A stretch of 64,000 nt of DNA, from NCBI GenBank assembly GCA_963763135.1, contig CAVXNJ010000009.1, positions 124,001 to 188,000 of the forward strand, given 5' to 3'. The notes under the pieces are model-generated. The model was given only the letters and a program-made list of their open reading frames with translations. It was not told where the DNA came from and did not search any database. Numbering within the stretch: the stretch's first letter is position 1; the number at the start of each line of letters is the position of its first letter. This DNA comes from JANMZO01 sp963763135 (GTDB lineage: Bacteria > Actinomycetota > Acidimicrobiia > Acidimicrobiales > JANYDT01). Shown here one piece after another: positions 1 to 9,500 of the stretch. Both the position numbers and the translations under genes were made by a program.

Positions 1-180
1 TCTGGCGCCAGCCTTGGCTTGTCGCATGCGCATTAGTAGCGGCAACCGGGTTTGAGAAGTCAATCGAAGGGTTACGGCCGAACGAGAGCCAACCGATTGA
101 TCATGACCACATCGTTCGCGAGACCATCGTCGGCATTCGCCGTCGTGGCGACGGAAATTGGCCGTGATGTAGGCAGCGGA
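1..180. other. Window edge, no supported gene
   Basis: I see no convincing coding frame, RNA gene or repeat here. A short open stretch in the first 55 bases ends in TGA and could be the tail of a gene that begins before the window, but it has no recognisable family signature. A weak hairpin (CCGTCG, three bases, CGACGG) lies near position 140-155. Confidence 0.4.
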
Positions 181-408
181 TCACTCGTGTGATTCAGGTG
201 ATGTCGTCGCGGAACCTTTCGACCGCAACCAGCGGACGAGTAGAAACATTCGTACGATCAGCACAACGGCTACGCCGAAGAACACGGCTTTGCCGAGCCG
301 ATCGCCCGTCACAAAGAACAAAACGATGGCTCCGATGAGCACAATTCCCAAGAGTGCGAGACCCAGTCGGATCTTGCGGCGGTCAACAACGGGTTCGGGA
401 TCGTTCAT
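181..408 (-). CDS. Small two-helix membrane protein, unknown function
   Basis: This 75-residue product starts with MNDPEPVVDRRKIRLG, followed by two hydrophobic segments at about residues 14-32 and 40-57 and a short polar tail rich in Ser, Thr and Glu. The reading frame stays open further upstream, but the extension is Cys/Arg-rich and unlike a protein start, so I chose the ATG at 408. No strong ribosome-binding site is visible. It is divergent from the ammonium transporter gene. I do not recognise a named family; it is probably a small inner-membrane protein with both ends cytoplasmic. Confidence 0.6.
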   Translation of the reverse strand: MNDPEPVVDRRKIRLGLALLGIVLIGAIVLFFVTGDRLGKAVFFGVAVVLIVRMFLLVRWLRSKGSATTSPESHE

Positions 409-593
409 GCTGCAACTCTTGCAGTTATTCCCGCCCCTCGGTATTCGGGAGCAACGCCGCGAACGATCCGGAAACAGAGTGTTCATCGTCGGGTGATGTG
501 CCAGTCACAGGCGATCTTTAGTCTCGGGCCAACCGATGCAGCATTTGCGTTCGCCTCGGCTCACCGCCACCGCCTCATGATTGAAAGGACCAT

Positions 594-2129
594 ATGTCCC
601 GTCCCATTTCACCGCTCTGGGCGAGAGGAGGGCGACTCGTGCGCCGTTCGCTCGTTGCCGGTGCCAGTCTCACGCTCGTTTCCGTGTTGATCCCTTCTAT
701 TGCGAGCGCTCAGGATGTTGCGCCCATTCCGGTCACCGGCCAGCAGGTCAATCTTCTGTGGACCGTCGTCGGAGCCGTGCTTGTCATCTTCATGCAGGCC
801 GGTTTCGCGCTTGTGGAAACCGGCTTCTGTCGGGCCAAACACGCAGCCCACGTGATTTCGACGAACTTTGCCATTTTCGGTCTCGGTTTCGTCGGATACT
901 TCGTGGTCGGCTACGGCCTGATGTTCGGTGGGTACTCGGCTCCGCTTATCGGTCTTGACAAGGCGCCAGGGAGCAACTTCATCGGATCTGGCAACTGGAC
1001 CTTCCTCTGGAAGGGTGGCTTCATGCTCACAGACGCCCGTGGTGTCGGTGGGGCAGCGCTCCTCGGCTTCTTCCTCTACATGGTGGCGTTCATGGACACT
1101 GTGGCAACGATCCCAACCGGCGCCATGGCAGAGCGTTGGAAGTGGAAGGCGTTCGTGGGATGGGGTCTCTTCTGCGGCGCCATCTACTACCCGATCTTCG
1201 GGGCGTGGACATGGGGCGGCGGCTGGTTGGCCAAGGCCGGAAACTCGATGGGTCTCGGTCTCGGCTACGTCGACTTCGCTGGCTCGGGCGTTGTTCACGC
1301 CGTCGGTGGCGTGGCCGGACTCGCAGGGGCGGTCGTGCTCGGACCACGTATCGGCAAATACAATAAAGACGGTTCGGCGAATACCATCGCCGGTCACCAC
1401 CTTCCGATGGCCTTCCTGGGCACGTTCATTCTGTTGTTCGGTTGGTTCGGCTTCAACGCTGCTTCGACCCTCGCGGCGACTGACGTGCAGTTCGCAACCG
1501 TGGCGACGAATACCGCTCTAGCGGGTGCATTCGGTGCGGTCGCGGCGATGTTCTTTCTCATGTACACCGGTGCGAAGAAACCCGATCCCGGAATGATGGC
1601 CAACGGAATGCTCGCCGGCCTCGTGGCGATCACGGCGCCATGTGCATTTGTCGATCCGTGGGCCGCAGCGGTGATCGGTTCGATCGCCGGTGTCCTGGTC
1701 ATCCTCTCGGTTCGTTTCATTGAAAAGAAGGGCGTCGACGATCCCTGTGGTGCCGTATCAGTACACGGCGTGTGTGGTTCGTTCGGCGTGCTTTGCGTCG
1801 GTCTCTTCTCCAACGGTTCCTACGGGGCCGGTTGGAACGGAACCACCAAAGGCGCGGCAGCCAAGTTGAACGGAGTCATGGGCATCTTCGGAGGCGACTT
1901 CGGTGTCGGCATCAAGCAGCTCGGTGCCCAGGCATTGGGAGTGGTAATCATTTGGACGCTCATCTTCGGCCTGGCGTTCGCCTTCTTCAAGATCCAGAAC
2001 GCACTGATGAAGGGCGGCATCCGCCCGCCGGCCGACGAAGAAATTGCCGGGCTCGACATGATCGAGATGGGCGTCACCGCCTACCCGGTGTTCCACCACA
2101 ACGAGAGCGAGGAATACGCCTCGGTGTAG
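594..2129 (+). CDS. amt: Ammonium transporter, Amt family
   Basis: This 511-residue channel conducts ammonium/ammonia across the cytoplasmic membrane for nitrogen assimilation. The first 40 residues form a likely cleaved signal peptide (RR, a hydrophobic core, then ASAQD), as in E. coli AmtB. About eleven hydrophobic helices follow. Family-typical stretches include the conserved region ending AGFALVETGFCR, the DFAGSGVVH segment that carries one of the pore histidines, and the late helix with DDPCGAVSVHG. The ATG at 594 follows an AAAGGA ribosome-binding site. A PII (glnK) gene, the usual partner, is not next to it; instead a GlnD-like ACT fusion antiporter follows. A strong hairpin ends the transcript. 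Confidence 0.95.
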   Translation: MSRPISPLWARGGRLVRRSLVAGASLTLVSVLIPSIASAQDVAPIPVTGQQVNLLWTVVGAVLVIFMQAGFALVETGFCRAKHAAHVISTNFAIFGLGFVGYFVVGYGLMFGGYSAPLIGLDKAPGSNFIGSGNWTFLWKGGFMLTDARGVGGAALLGFFLYMVAFMDTVATIPTGAMAERWKWKAFVGWGLFCGAIYYPIFGAWTWGGGWLAKAGNSMGLGLGYVDFAGSGVVHAVGGVAGLAGAVVLGPRIGKYNKDGSANTIAGHHLPMAFLGTFILLFGWFGFNAASTLAATDVQFATVATNTALAGAFGAVAAMFFLMYTGAKKPDPGMMANGMLAGLVAITAPCAFVDPWAAAVIGSIAGVLVILSVRFIEKKGVDDPCGAVSVHGVCGSFGVLCVGLFSNGSYGAGWNGTTKGAAAKLNGVMGIFGGDFGVGIKQLGAQALGVVIIWTLIFGLAFAFFKIQNALMKGGIRPPADEEIAGLDMIEMGVTAYPVFHHNESEEYASV

Positions 2130-2142
2130 TTGTCGAGATTGA

Positions 2143-2174
2143 TGTGTCGGGGCGGCCTTGGCCGTCCCGACACA
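2143..2174 (+). terminator. Hairpin after amt
   Basis: A 15-base inverted repeat (TGTGTCGGGGCGGCC and its complement, one G-T wobble) with a two-base centre lies 13 bases after the amt stop. There is no clear T tract, so it may act as a transcript-end or mRNA-stabilising hairpin, separating amt from the antiporter gene. Confidence 0.6.
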
Positions 2175-2299
2175 GCCTTATGACATCGTGCGGCATCCGC
2201 CGCGTTCCCTGACACCGGCGTGGATCAGTACGACGCCGGTAGCCATTCGCCCGACCGCCTACAAGGGCGCGTCCCCGTCGAACCGCCGAAAGCCAATTC

Positions 2300-5023
2300 G
2301 TGGATATCGCCCACATTCTTCGAGACATTCTGTTTGTTCTGATTGCAGCCAAGATTGCCGCAGAGGGGGCCGAGCGAATCGGCATTCCAGCAGTAGTCGG
2401 TGAGATTGCCGCCGGTATCCTCATCGGTCCGTCCGTGTTGAACGCGGTCGGCCGAGGCGATGAGGTCCTTCGTACGCTTGGCGAACTGGGCGTCATTCTG
2501 CTCCTGCTCGATGTCGGGCTGGAGATGGACCTCGCCGAACTCGGCAAAGTCGGTCGGGCGTCGCTGTCCGTTGCAGTCATTGGCGTCGTGGCCCCCATGG
2601 CGATGGGTTTCGGCGGGATGATAGCCATCGGTGAGTCGTTCAACACCTCCCTCTTCATCGGAGCCGCCCTCACGGCAACGAGTGTCGGGATCACGGCGCG
2701 GGTGTTCGGTGATCTCCGGGCGTTAGCCACGACGGAGGCACGAGTGGTCCTCGGAGCGGCGGTGGCCGATGACGTGATGGGCCTCGTCGTTTTGACTGTT
2801 GTCGTACGACTCGTCACGGAAGGGTCCGTTTCACTCTTCTCGGTGCTCGGGATCGTCGCGCTCGCTGTCGGGTTCCTCGTCATCGGCGGACTTGTCGGCA
2901 TCAAGCTTGCGCCGCCGCTCTTCGGCCTGGTCGAAAAGATCAGTCGGTCCACCGGGACCATGGTGGCGATCGCCCTTGCGTTCGCACTCGGCTACGCCGA
3001 GCTGGCGAACATCGCCAAGCTGGCCCCGATCGTAGGCGCCTTCGTTGCCGGGTTAGCGCTCGCGAAGACGAGACAACACGATGGCATCCGCCGGGAACTC
3101 GCGCCCGTGGGCCACCTCTTCATTCCGGTGTTCTTCTTGCAGATCGGCATCGACGCTGACGTATCGGCCTTCGGGCGTGTAGCGGTACTTCGCGACGCCG
3201 CCATTTTGCTTGTGATCGCCGTAGTTGGAAAGCTCATAGCGTCATTTGGTCTCTCTGGAACCCGGGCTGACCGTTGGTTGGTCGGGCTAGGCATGCTTCC
3301 TCGTGGCGAGGTCGGGCTCATTTTCGCAACGATTGGTCTCGCAAATGGAGTGCTCAACCAGGACCTCTACGCATCGCTTCTGTTGGTTGTGCTCATAACG
3401 ACACTCGCCACACCGCAGCTGTTGAAGCTCAGGTTCGCCAGGATTCGCGCCGCAATGGTTCCCGGGTCGATCGGCGGGTTGCCAGTGACTTCCGAACCGC
3501 CCCAGGGCGGATGGTTCCGTGTTGTTGACGGGCAAGTCCGTCTCGCCGCAACGCCCTCTCCTGATCGTGCTCTCACGGTGGCGCTTGAGGCCGCGGTTGA
3601 GATGACCGATGCTCGTCCGTCAGCTGAACTCCTCGACTACCTGGGCGAGACTTCGGGCTTGGTCAAATGGAACGACCGCTCGACCGCTTCGCTGCGCAAA
3701 GTTGTGGAGCGCGGTAGTGCGAGGTCGTGGCGGTTCCTGGAGACGGTTGGAGTTCTTGAACAGGCTCTCCCGGAATTGGCTAAGACCATGCGCGCTCGTT
3801 ATGCCGATCCTTTCGTTCTCGACGCGGCGCACATGCACCGATGGGGTGCCTTGGAACGGCTCCGAGAACTTCCCCCCGGCTCTCCGTTGCGGGGACAGTT
3901 CGAACGGCTTGAGCATCCCGAATGGTTGCTCCTTGCCGCGTTGCTCGTTGAGGGACTCGAAGGGCACGCCGCTGCCCCCACCGAGGCCGCCAACATCGTG
4001 CGCAGGGTCGGGTTTGGATCAGTCGCCGAACGCGAGGTTGTCGGTTTGGTCGAAGACGACGGTTTGCTCCGGGCTGCTTCAGCTCGACTCGATGCCTTCG
4101 ATGAAGAAGAGGTTCTTCAGCTCGCGTCGCACCTCGATACACCGGAACGAGCTCGAGCGTCGTACCTCCTGGCGGCAGTTCGAGATGATCATCTCGAACC
4201 CTGGGAACTGGAGCGACTCACATCGCTTCATGACTTGGTGCAACGTTCGTTGACCGATGAGGGACTGACGGGCCTCGAAGCTCGGAACCTTATCGAACGC
4301 CGTAGGACCGAGGCGATGCTGTTGGCCCGAGACCGACCCGAAGTCGTTGAACGAATCCGTCATGCTCCGAGGTCCTACATCGCTCGTCAGCAGGCCAGCG
4401 CAATAGTCCGTCATGCGGTACTGACAGAACCGCCCTTGCGACCAAACGCGGTGCGCGTCCAGGTCTCGCCGGCCGAAGAGAACAAATGGTTGGTTGAAGT
4501 GGGAGCCAAGGACCGTCCCGGCCTCATGGCCGCGGTCACCGGAGTGCTGAGCCGCAACGGACTTGATGTGGACCGAGCTGTGGTTGCCACATGGGGGGAC
4601 CACGCCGCTATCGAGTCGTTTGTCGTGATCTCGACGGTTCAACCCGTCGGGGACGAGATTTCCGCAGCGGTGGAGCAGGCACTGGACCAACCGCTTGAAG
4701 TGCCGGGCGTCCCCGAAGCAACCGTTGTATTCGATGACCTGGCGTCTCCATGGCACACGGTCTGCGAAGTCAGTGCGCCTGAAATGCCCGGCCTTCTCCA
4801 CGCGCTCTCGGGAGTTTTTGCCGCTGCGGGGGTCGAGATCCGCTCGGCGGGAATCGGTCGCTCCGGCTCGACCGTTGTGGACCGCTTCGAGGTTGTTGGC
4901 CGCGACGGTCCTCGACTCAGCGACAACGAACGTCGGCTGATCCAAACGTATCTGGAGCGTGGCGTGCGCGGGCGGCAGCGGCGTTTCCGCCGCGGCTTTG
5001 TCGTCGAGGCAGCCGGTGGCTAG
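2300..5023 (+). CDS. CPA2 cation/proton antiporter fused to a GlnD-like degenerate HD region and two ACT domains
   Basis: The product is 907 residues from a GTG start. Residues about 1-385 form a Kef/NapA-type (CPA2) antiporter with some twelve helices (IPAVVGEIAAGILIGPSVL near the start, PRGEVGLIF near helix 11). Residues about 475-677 resemble the HD region of GlnD uridylyl-removing enzymes in order and spacing (DPFVLDAAHMHRW; LLLAALLVEGLEGH; VEDDGLLRAASARLD; ASYLLAAVRDD), but the metal-binding His-Asp motif HD..KG..DHS is replaced, so catalysis is unlikely. Two ACT domains follow at about 728-780 (VGAKDRPGLMAAVTGVLSRN) and 816-868 (VSAPEMPGLLHALSGVFAAA). The nucleotidyltransferase domain of GlnD is absent. 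In GlnD the ACT domains sense glutamine; with amt upstream, I infer an antiporter gated by nitrogen status. The ion is unknown. Confidence 0.85.
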   Translation: MDIAHILRDILFVLIAAKIAAEGAERIGIPAVVGEIAAGILIGPSVLNAVGRGDEVLRTLGELGVILLLLDVGLEMDLAELGKVGRASLSVAVIGVVAPMAMGFGGMIAIGESFNTSLFIGAALTATSVGITARVFGDLRALATTEARVVLGAAVADDVMGLVVLTVVVRLVTEGSVSLFSVLGIVALAVGFLVIGGLVGIKLAPPLFGLVEKISRSTGTMVAIALAFALGYAELANIAKLAPIVGAFVAGLALAKTRQHDGIRRELAPVGHLFIPVFFLQIGIDADVSAFGRVAVLRDAAILLVIAVVGKLIASFGLSGTRADRWLVGLGMLPRGEVGLIFATIGLANGVLNQDLYASLLLVVLITTLATPQLLKLRFARIRAAMVPGSIGGLPVTSEPPQGGWFRVVDGQVRLAATPSPDRALTVALEAAVEMTDARPSAELLDYLGETSGLVKWNDRSTASLRKVVERGSARSWRFLETVGVLEQALPELAKTMRARYADPFVLDAAHMHRWGALERLRELPPGSPLRGQFERLEHPEWLLLAALLVEGLEGHAAAPTEAANIVRRVGFGSVAEREVVGLVEDDGLLRAASARLDAFDEEEVLQLASHLDTPERARASYLLAAVRDDHLEPWELERLTSLHDLVQRSLTDEGLTGLEARNLIERRRTEAMLLARDRPEVVERIRHAPRSYIARQQASAIVRHAVLTEPPLRPNAVRVQVSPAEENKWLVEVGAKDRPGLMAAVTGVLSRNGLDVDRAVVATWGDHAAIESFVVISTVQPVGDEISAAVEQALDQPLEVPGVPEATVVFDDLASPWHTVCEVSAPEMPGLLHALSGVFAAAGVEIRSAGIGRSGSTVVDRFEVVGRDGPRLSDNERRLIQTYLERGVRGRQRRFRRGFVVEAAGG

Positions 5024-5052
5024 TCGTGCCGACGAAGCAGTGAAGGTCGGCG

Positions 5053-5821
5053 ATGGGGATTGATGCGCTTCTCGTTCGCGGACGCGTTGAGGCGCATGTG
5101 CTCGTGGTTGGTCACATCGGCGACGACGAGCAAATACTCGTCGGGCGACTCCGCCGCGAGCGGCTACGTCACGAGTGTCGCTGCAGAAGGACGGGAGGGT
5201 TTGGCGCTCGCCGAAAAACGAATCGTCGACGTCGTGGTGATGAGCACCGAACTTCCGGATATCAAGGCGCTTCGTTTGACAGCGCAATTCCGCCGGCTCA
5301 ACCCCAACGTGGCGATCCTTCTTGTCGCCGAAGGTGCCGGGCAAAAGGAAGTCGCCAAGTGGCTCGACGGTGGAATCGACGATTGCGTAACCGATGGGCG
5401 TTCATTGGTCGAGTTGCTGGCGCGCGTCCGGCGATTGTTGCGTCAACGAACGACAATTGCTGGAGATGATGCCCACATCGGCGATGAATCGCACGTGTTG
5501 GAAGTCGGAAAGCTTCGTGTGGATACCGACGCGTTTGTGGCGACGTTGGGTGGGATCGAGATTGCGCTGGCACCACGCGAGTTCCGGCTTCTGGTAGTGC
5601 TCGCTCGGGTACCGGGAGTGACAGTCACCTACCACCGACTCTTGATGGATGTGTGGGGCGAGAATCGACATGCCGATACCGGATTGCCAAAGCTGAGAAG
5701 TTCGATGAATCGGTTACGCCAGGCGCTGTCGGTTGCCGGACCTGACCCGACCATTGCAACTGTGCTCCACGTCGGTTATCGACTTTTAACCCAGGGACCT
5801 TCGCCGGACAACCAGAGGTGA
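5053..5821 (+). CDS. OmpR-type response regulator with degenerate receiver, frameshifted
   Basis: Two frames together make a receiver plus winged helix. Frame 1 from the ATG at 5053 reads AHVLVVGHIGDDEQILVGRL; frame 2 continues AASGYVTSVAAEGREGL through the stop at 5821. Removing one C from the CC at 5151-5152 joins them into 255 residues. The start has GAAGG seven bases upstream. The DNA-binding part (ALAPREFRLLVVLARVPG, then a C-terminal VLHVGYRLL) is intact. The receiver is atypical: the phospho-accepting Asp is Ser (VVVMSTELPD) and the conserved Lys is missing (CVTDG where TKP is usual). If expressed, it would be phosphorylation-independent. No kinase gene is adjacent. The frameshift may be an assembly error. 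Confidence 0.7.
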
Positions 5822-5908
5822 CACCTCACTTCTTTGCTATCACCGCACGAAGGTCGTTCATGCAGGCTCGGGCGATCGAGGTGAGGTCACGCTTGTCATC
5901 GAGCCTAG

Positions 5909-6109
5909 AGGCGCGAGGTCGCGGCGGAACTCGCCCAACGTTGCTGTGGCGGCATCGAGGACGCGCAACGGCACTTCGCCCACCTCGCAAACTTCATTGC
6001 AATCGACAGCCCCGCCGATGCAACGATCACTCGCGAACTGCTCGACTGGCACCCCTCGGGGCCCAGCCTTATCGACGGCCTCGGCGCAAATCATTACTAC
6101 CTCCAATGA
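5909..6109 (+). pseudogene. C-terminal remnant of an SDR-family (NAD-dependent epimerase-like) oxidoreductase
   Basis: The frame that begins after a TAG at 5906 and ends with TGA at 6107 encodes about 66 residues, including EVAAELAQRC, IDSPADATITRELLDW and HPSGPSLIDGLGANHYYLQ. This matches my memory of the extreme C-terminus of actinobacterial and rhizobial SDR-family NAD(P)-dependent epimerase-like oxidoreductases (TRELLGW.PT.PGLI.D...GHYF). There is no start codon and no Rossmann domain upstream; stops precede it in frame. It is therefore a truncated relic, not a functional gene. Confidence 0.6.
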
Positions 6110-6270
6110 GTAAAAAAGCGAGGTGGTCGACGGTCGAATATCCGACGTCGCGCTCGTGTGAACCTGTATGCACGAACCTCTGCGTACATACGAATCTCCA
6201 GATTCCCGCGGTTGAGTCAATTGCCTTGAACGTCGTCTCCCCGTGATCCGATGGTGACGCCTGGCGATGA

Positions 6271-6318
6271 ACCGGGATCGGCCGATCCACCGTCTACAAG
6301 GTTGTTTCACGTCGGAAC
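6271..6318 (+). other. Possible helix-turn-helix remnant
   Basis: One frame reads TGIGRSTVYKVVSRRN, which resembles the recognition helix of resolvase or excisionase helix-turn-helix domains. Stops lie directly upstream and the frame continues into the GATCC repeat. It is too short to be certain; it could be a chance match. Confidence 0.25.
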
Positions 6319-6333
6319 CCGATCGGAAACCGT

Positions 6334-6363
6334 GATCCGATCCGATTCGATCCGATCCGATGC
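6334..6363. repeat. GATCC-rich 15-bp tandem duplication
   Basis: Two adjacent copies of a 15-base unit (GATCCGATCCGATTC and GATCCGATCCGATGC, one difference) that are themselves built of GATCC/GATTC pentamers. They lie in the remnant-rich gap upstream of the sensor-phosphatase gene. Slippage is the simplest origin. Confidence 0.7.
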
Positions 6364-6550
6364 GTGGCGAACTGAGAGACTGCCGACCTTTCCAGTTCGG
6401 GCGGTATCGTTTCTCGCTGAGGAGTCCGGAGAAGCAGGTACCCCGTCGTTTCCTTGCTCACGAACGCGATGAGCGACATACTTTCGTAGTTCCGCCTCGA
6501 ACTCAGCATGCCCCGCCGGTGCCTGTGGACTACTCGAAGGATGGGCGCAC

Positions 6551-9500
6551 TTGTCTTCGGATCTCAGTTCGGCCGACACCGGCCACAACGCACCGTCAAC
6601 GACCAAAGGACCCGATCCGAGTTCGTTCGATGTCGAGCCGTCGGTAACTCGCGTCCTCGCCACCATCCTGCTCGTGCTCCTCATCGGTGGACTGGCACTG
6701 TCATGGCGGCAATACCGCAGCGACCGGCGTTTCCTCGCTGACGAAGCACGGACTTCCGTGGGGGCCTTCGCCGAACTCACGAATCGGCTTATTCGTGGAA
6801 GGCAGGAGACTCTCGAGGCCTACGCCGATACGAACTCCGTGAAAAGCCAGGACCTTTTGACGATGAAGGTGAACTTCGACCGATTCGTCAAACGCCGGGG
6901 AAGCGGGACTCTTGGCTGGATGGACAGCACGGGTTACGTCCGGGTCTCATCAGACGCGCCGCTCGACCGGCCCGCGCTCGACGTGAGCGACCGCACCTAC
7001 TTCCGTCAGGCGATGGCGACCCGATTGCCGGCGGTCAGCGGGGGCATGGCCGGGCGGGGTTCGGGTCGGCCGGTGTTTGTCGTCGCCATCCCGACGTTTT
7101 CGGGCGACGATCGCCAAACTGTCCCCGACGGCGTGCTCTTCTGGGCTTCTCAACTTGAGGACTTCAGTAGGGAGGTACTGCGACTCATTCCTGACGACAA
7201 GATCTCTGTCATCGACACGGGCAACCACATTGTGCTGGCGACACCAGAGAGGTTGATGCTCGAAACCTCCCCTCGTTTTGCCGTGGACTATCTACGCGAA
7301 AAGGGAGCGGGTCTCCTCACGAACACCACGGGCGTCACCGGCACGAAGAACCGCGTCGTGGCGTTTGCGTCGGTGCCGAGCTCCGGGTGGATGGTCGTTC
7401 GCGACGAATCGCGTTCTCGATCGCTCTACCCGGCTCGCAAATCGCTGGCGCTGACGACGGGTACCTTGCTGCTGGTCGCAGTGTCTGCGGTGCTGCTGAG
7501 TCTTCGGACCCGTCAGTTGTTGTTGGGCGCAGCTTCAGCGGTTCGGCGAGAGGCACGAGGACGCGAACGTTTAAGGAGCTTGTCGGAGAATCTGACGACG
7601 GCGGCCACCAGCGCTGAGATCGCGAAGGTGGCCAGCCACGAAGGAGCGGCGGTCGTCGATGCATTGGCCGCTGTCGTTGTTGGAATCCAACGGATAGAAC
7701 CGTTTACGTCGGCCGGTCCAGCCGCCGACACGCTGCTCGGCCCTGCGGAAGGCGTTGACCGCTCGCTGGTCGAGGCAACCCAACGAAGGATCAGTCAGGA
7801 ACAATCCGACAAGGTTGCCCAGGCTGACCGACAGGCCGAACAGCGGGCCCTCCACGTACGGGAGCGAACCGAGGACGGGCGCCACATTGTGTCTGTCCCC
7901 CTATCCGACTCGGACCGTGGCCTCTTGGGAGCCATGGGGTTTCTGTGGCACGAGTCGATCGCCATCGACAGCACGAAGATTCGCAATGTCGAGACGGTTG
8001 CGGGTCTGGTCGCCAATGCACTGGAACGTGCTCGATTGTATGAATCGGAACTCCTTGCCCGTCGAGACGCGGACATGCTGCACCAGTTGACTGAAGCACT
8101 GAACCGTTCCGAGGCTCCCGATGAAGTGACGTCCACTATCGAGAATCTTGCGGCCGGAATACTGGGCGGTACGCACGGCGAGTTGGTGAACGCAACCGAG
8201 GACCGATCGATCGAGCTGACGGCCGACGGATCTGGGCACGAATACATCCCTATTCCAACCGAGAGCAATCCACAGTTACTACTCAAGATGCGCCCCGGCG
8301 TCATGGACCGACGCACGTCAAGCCCGCTCACCGCAACCGTCGCGATTCACCGCTGCGCGCAGGCACTTGATCGGGCGAGGCAGCGTGAACTGGAACGGGC
8401 GGAGAGTGATCGAGCGGCGCGCCTCGCGCTGCTTCGTAGTGAGTTGACCGGCACAGACTCGAGACGCGAACTCGGGCGGGCGTTCGGTCGGTCGCTTTCG
8501 GCAATTGATTGCGACGGTGGCCTATTGGCGGTCAGAACGGGCGACACCGATGCCTTGGAAGTGCTGCATATATCAGGGTTTTCGGACCATAACGACGAAG
8601 CGAGAACAAACCTACTATCGAGCCAAAGCCCAATTCATACGGCGGTTCGCGAAGGAACCCCGCTGTTCTTGGATTCGGTTGACGCACTTCGAGAACACGC
8701 CGACTCAAGTGCAGCTGACTTCTTCGGAGACTTTCATGGCTCGTGGTCGGTTCTCCCTCTGGTGTTCGGCATGGACGTAATTGGAGTTGCCCTCTTTGCC
8801 TTCAACGAAGCCCGAAGGTTCGATTCTTTTGCGGTTGAGACGCTCATGGATTACGCGGATATTTGCGCCACGTCACTGGCCAAGACCAAACGAATTGAAA
8901 GTGAGCACGAGATCGCTGTCACGCTGCAGAGCAGCTTGTTGCCGCTCGTTCCCTACGAAATCGGGGGAGTGCGCTTGGAAGGCCGGTACCTACCGGCAGC
9001 CGAACACATTTCTGTTGGCGGCGACTGGTTCGACGCGGTGGACCTCGGTGATGACACGTTCCTTCTGATCGTCGGCGACATCGTGGGTCACGGACTCCGC
9101 TCTGCCGCTGCAATGGGGAAGCTTTCGATTTCGTGCCGTTCGCTCGCCCGCCTCTTTCCGAATCCTTCAGATCTCCTTGAACAACTGGACCTGGTTGCAC
9201 TCGAAGCCCCTGACACGCGCTTCGCCTCGATGGCCGCCGTGCACGTGAACCCCCGTACGCAGACCATCACCTGGTCGTTGGCGGGTCACCCTCCGCCAGT
9301 GCTAATTCAAGAAGGACTACCACCAAAACTGCTCGAAGGAGGGCGAGGACCAGTCCTTGGAGGTCTCCTCCGAGCGAGAACATCAGTGTCGCTCGTGTTG
9401 TCTGGGCGGTCACGGCTTTTGCTGTACACCGACGGTTTGGTCGAACGCCGAGACTCACACCCCGAGGATCGAATCACCCAACTCTGTGAACTGCTGGCCG

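Larger units (their letters stand above)
5822..6550. other. Non-coding stretch holding gene remnants and a short repeat
   Basis: About 730 bases lie between the regulator and the sensor-phosphatase gene without an intact gene. The stretch contains the C-terminal remnant of an SDR oxidoreductase (5909-6109), a possible helix-turn-helix scrap (6271-6318) and a GATCC-rich repeat (6334-6363). The short open frames on both strands show no family resemblance. The picture is of a decayed or rearranged junction. Confidence 0.5.

Noticed and set aside
609..1400. Minus-strand open frame of 263 codons opposite amt
   Set aside because: No domain, low hydrophobic periodicity, fully overlapped by the ammonium transporter gene.
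4079..5344. Long minus-strand open frame (421 codons) opposite the antiporter fusion
   Set aside because: It is His/Arg-rich with no family pattern and mirrors a well-supported gene; it is a high-GC shadow frame.
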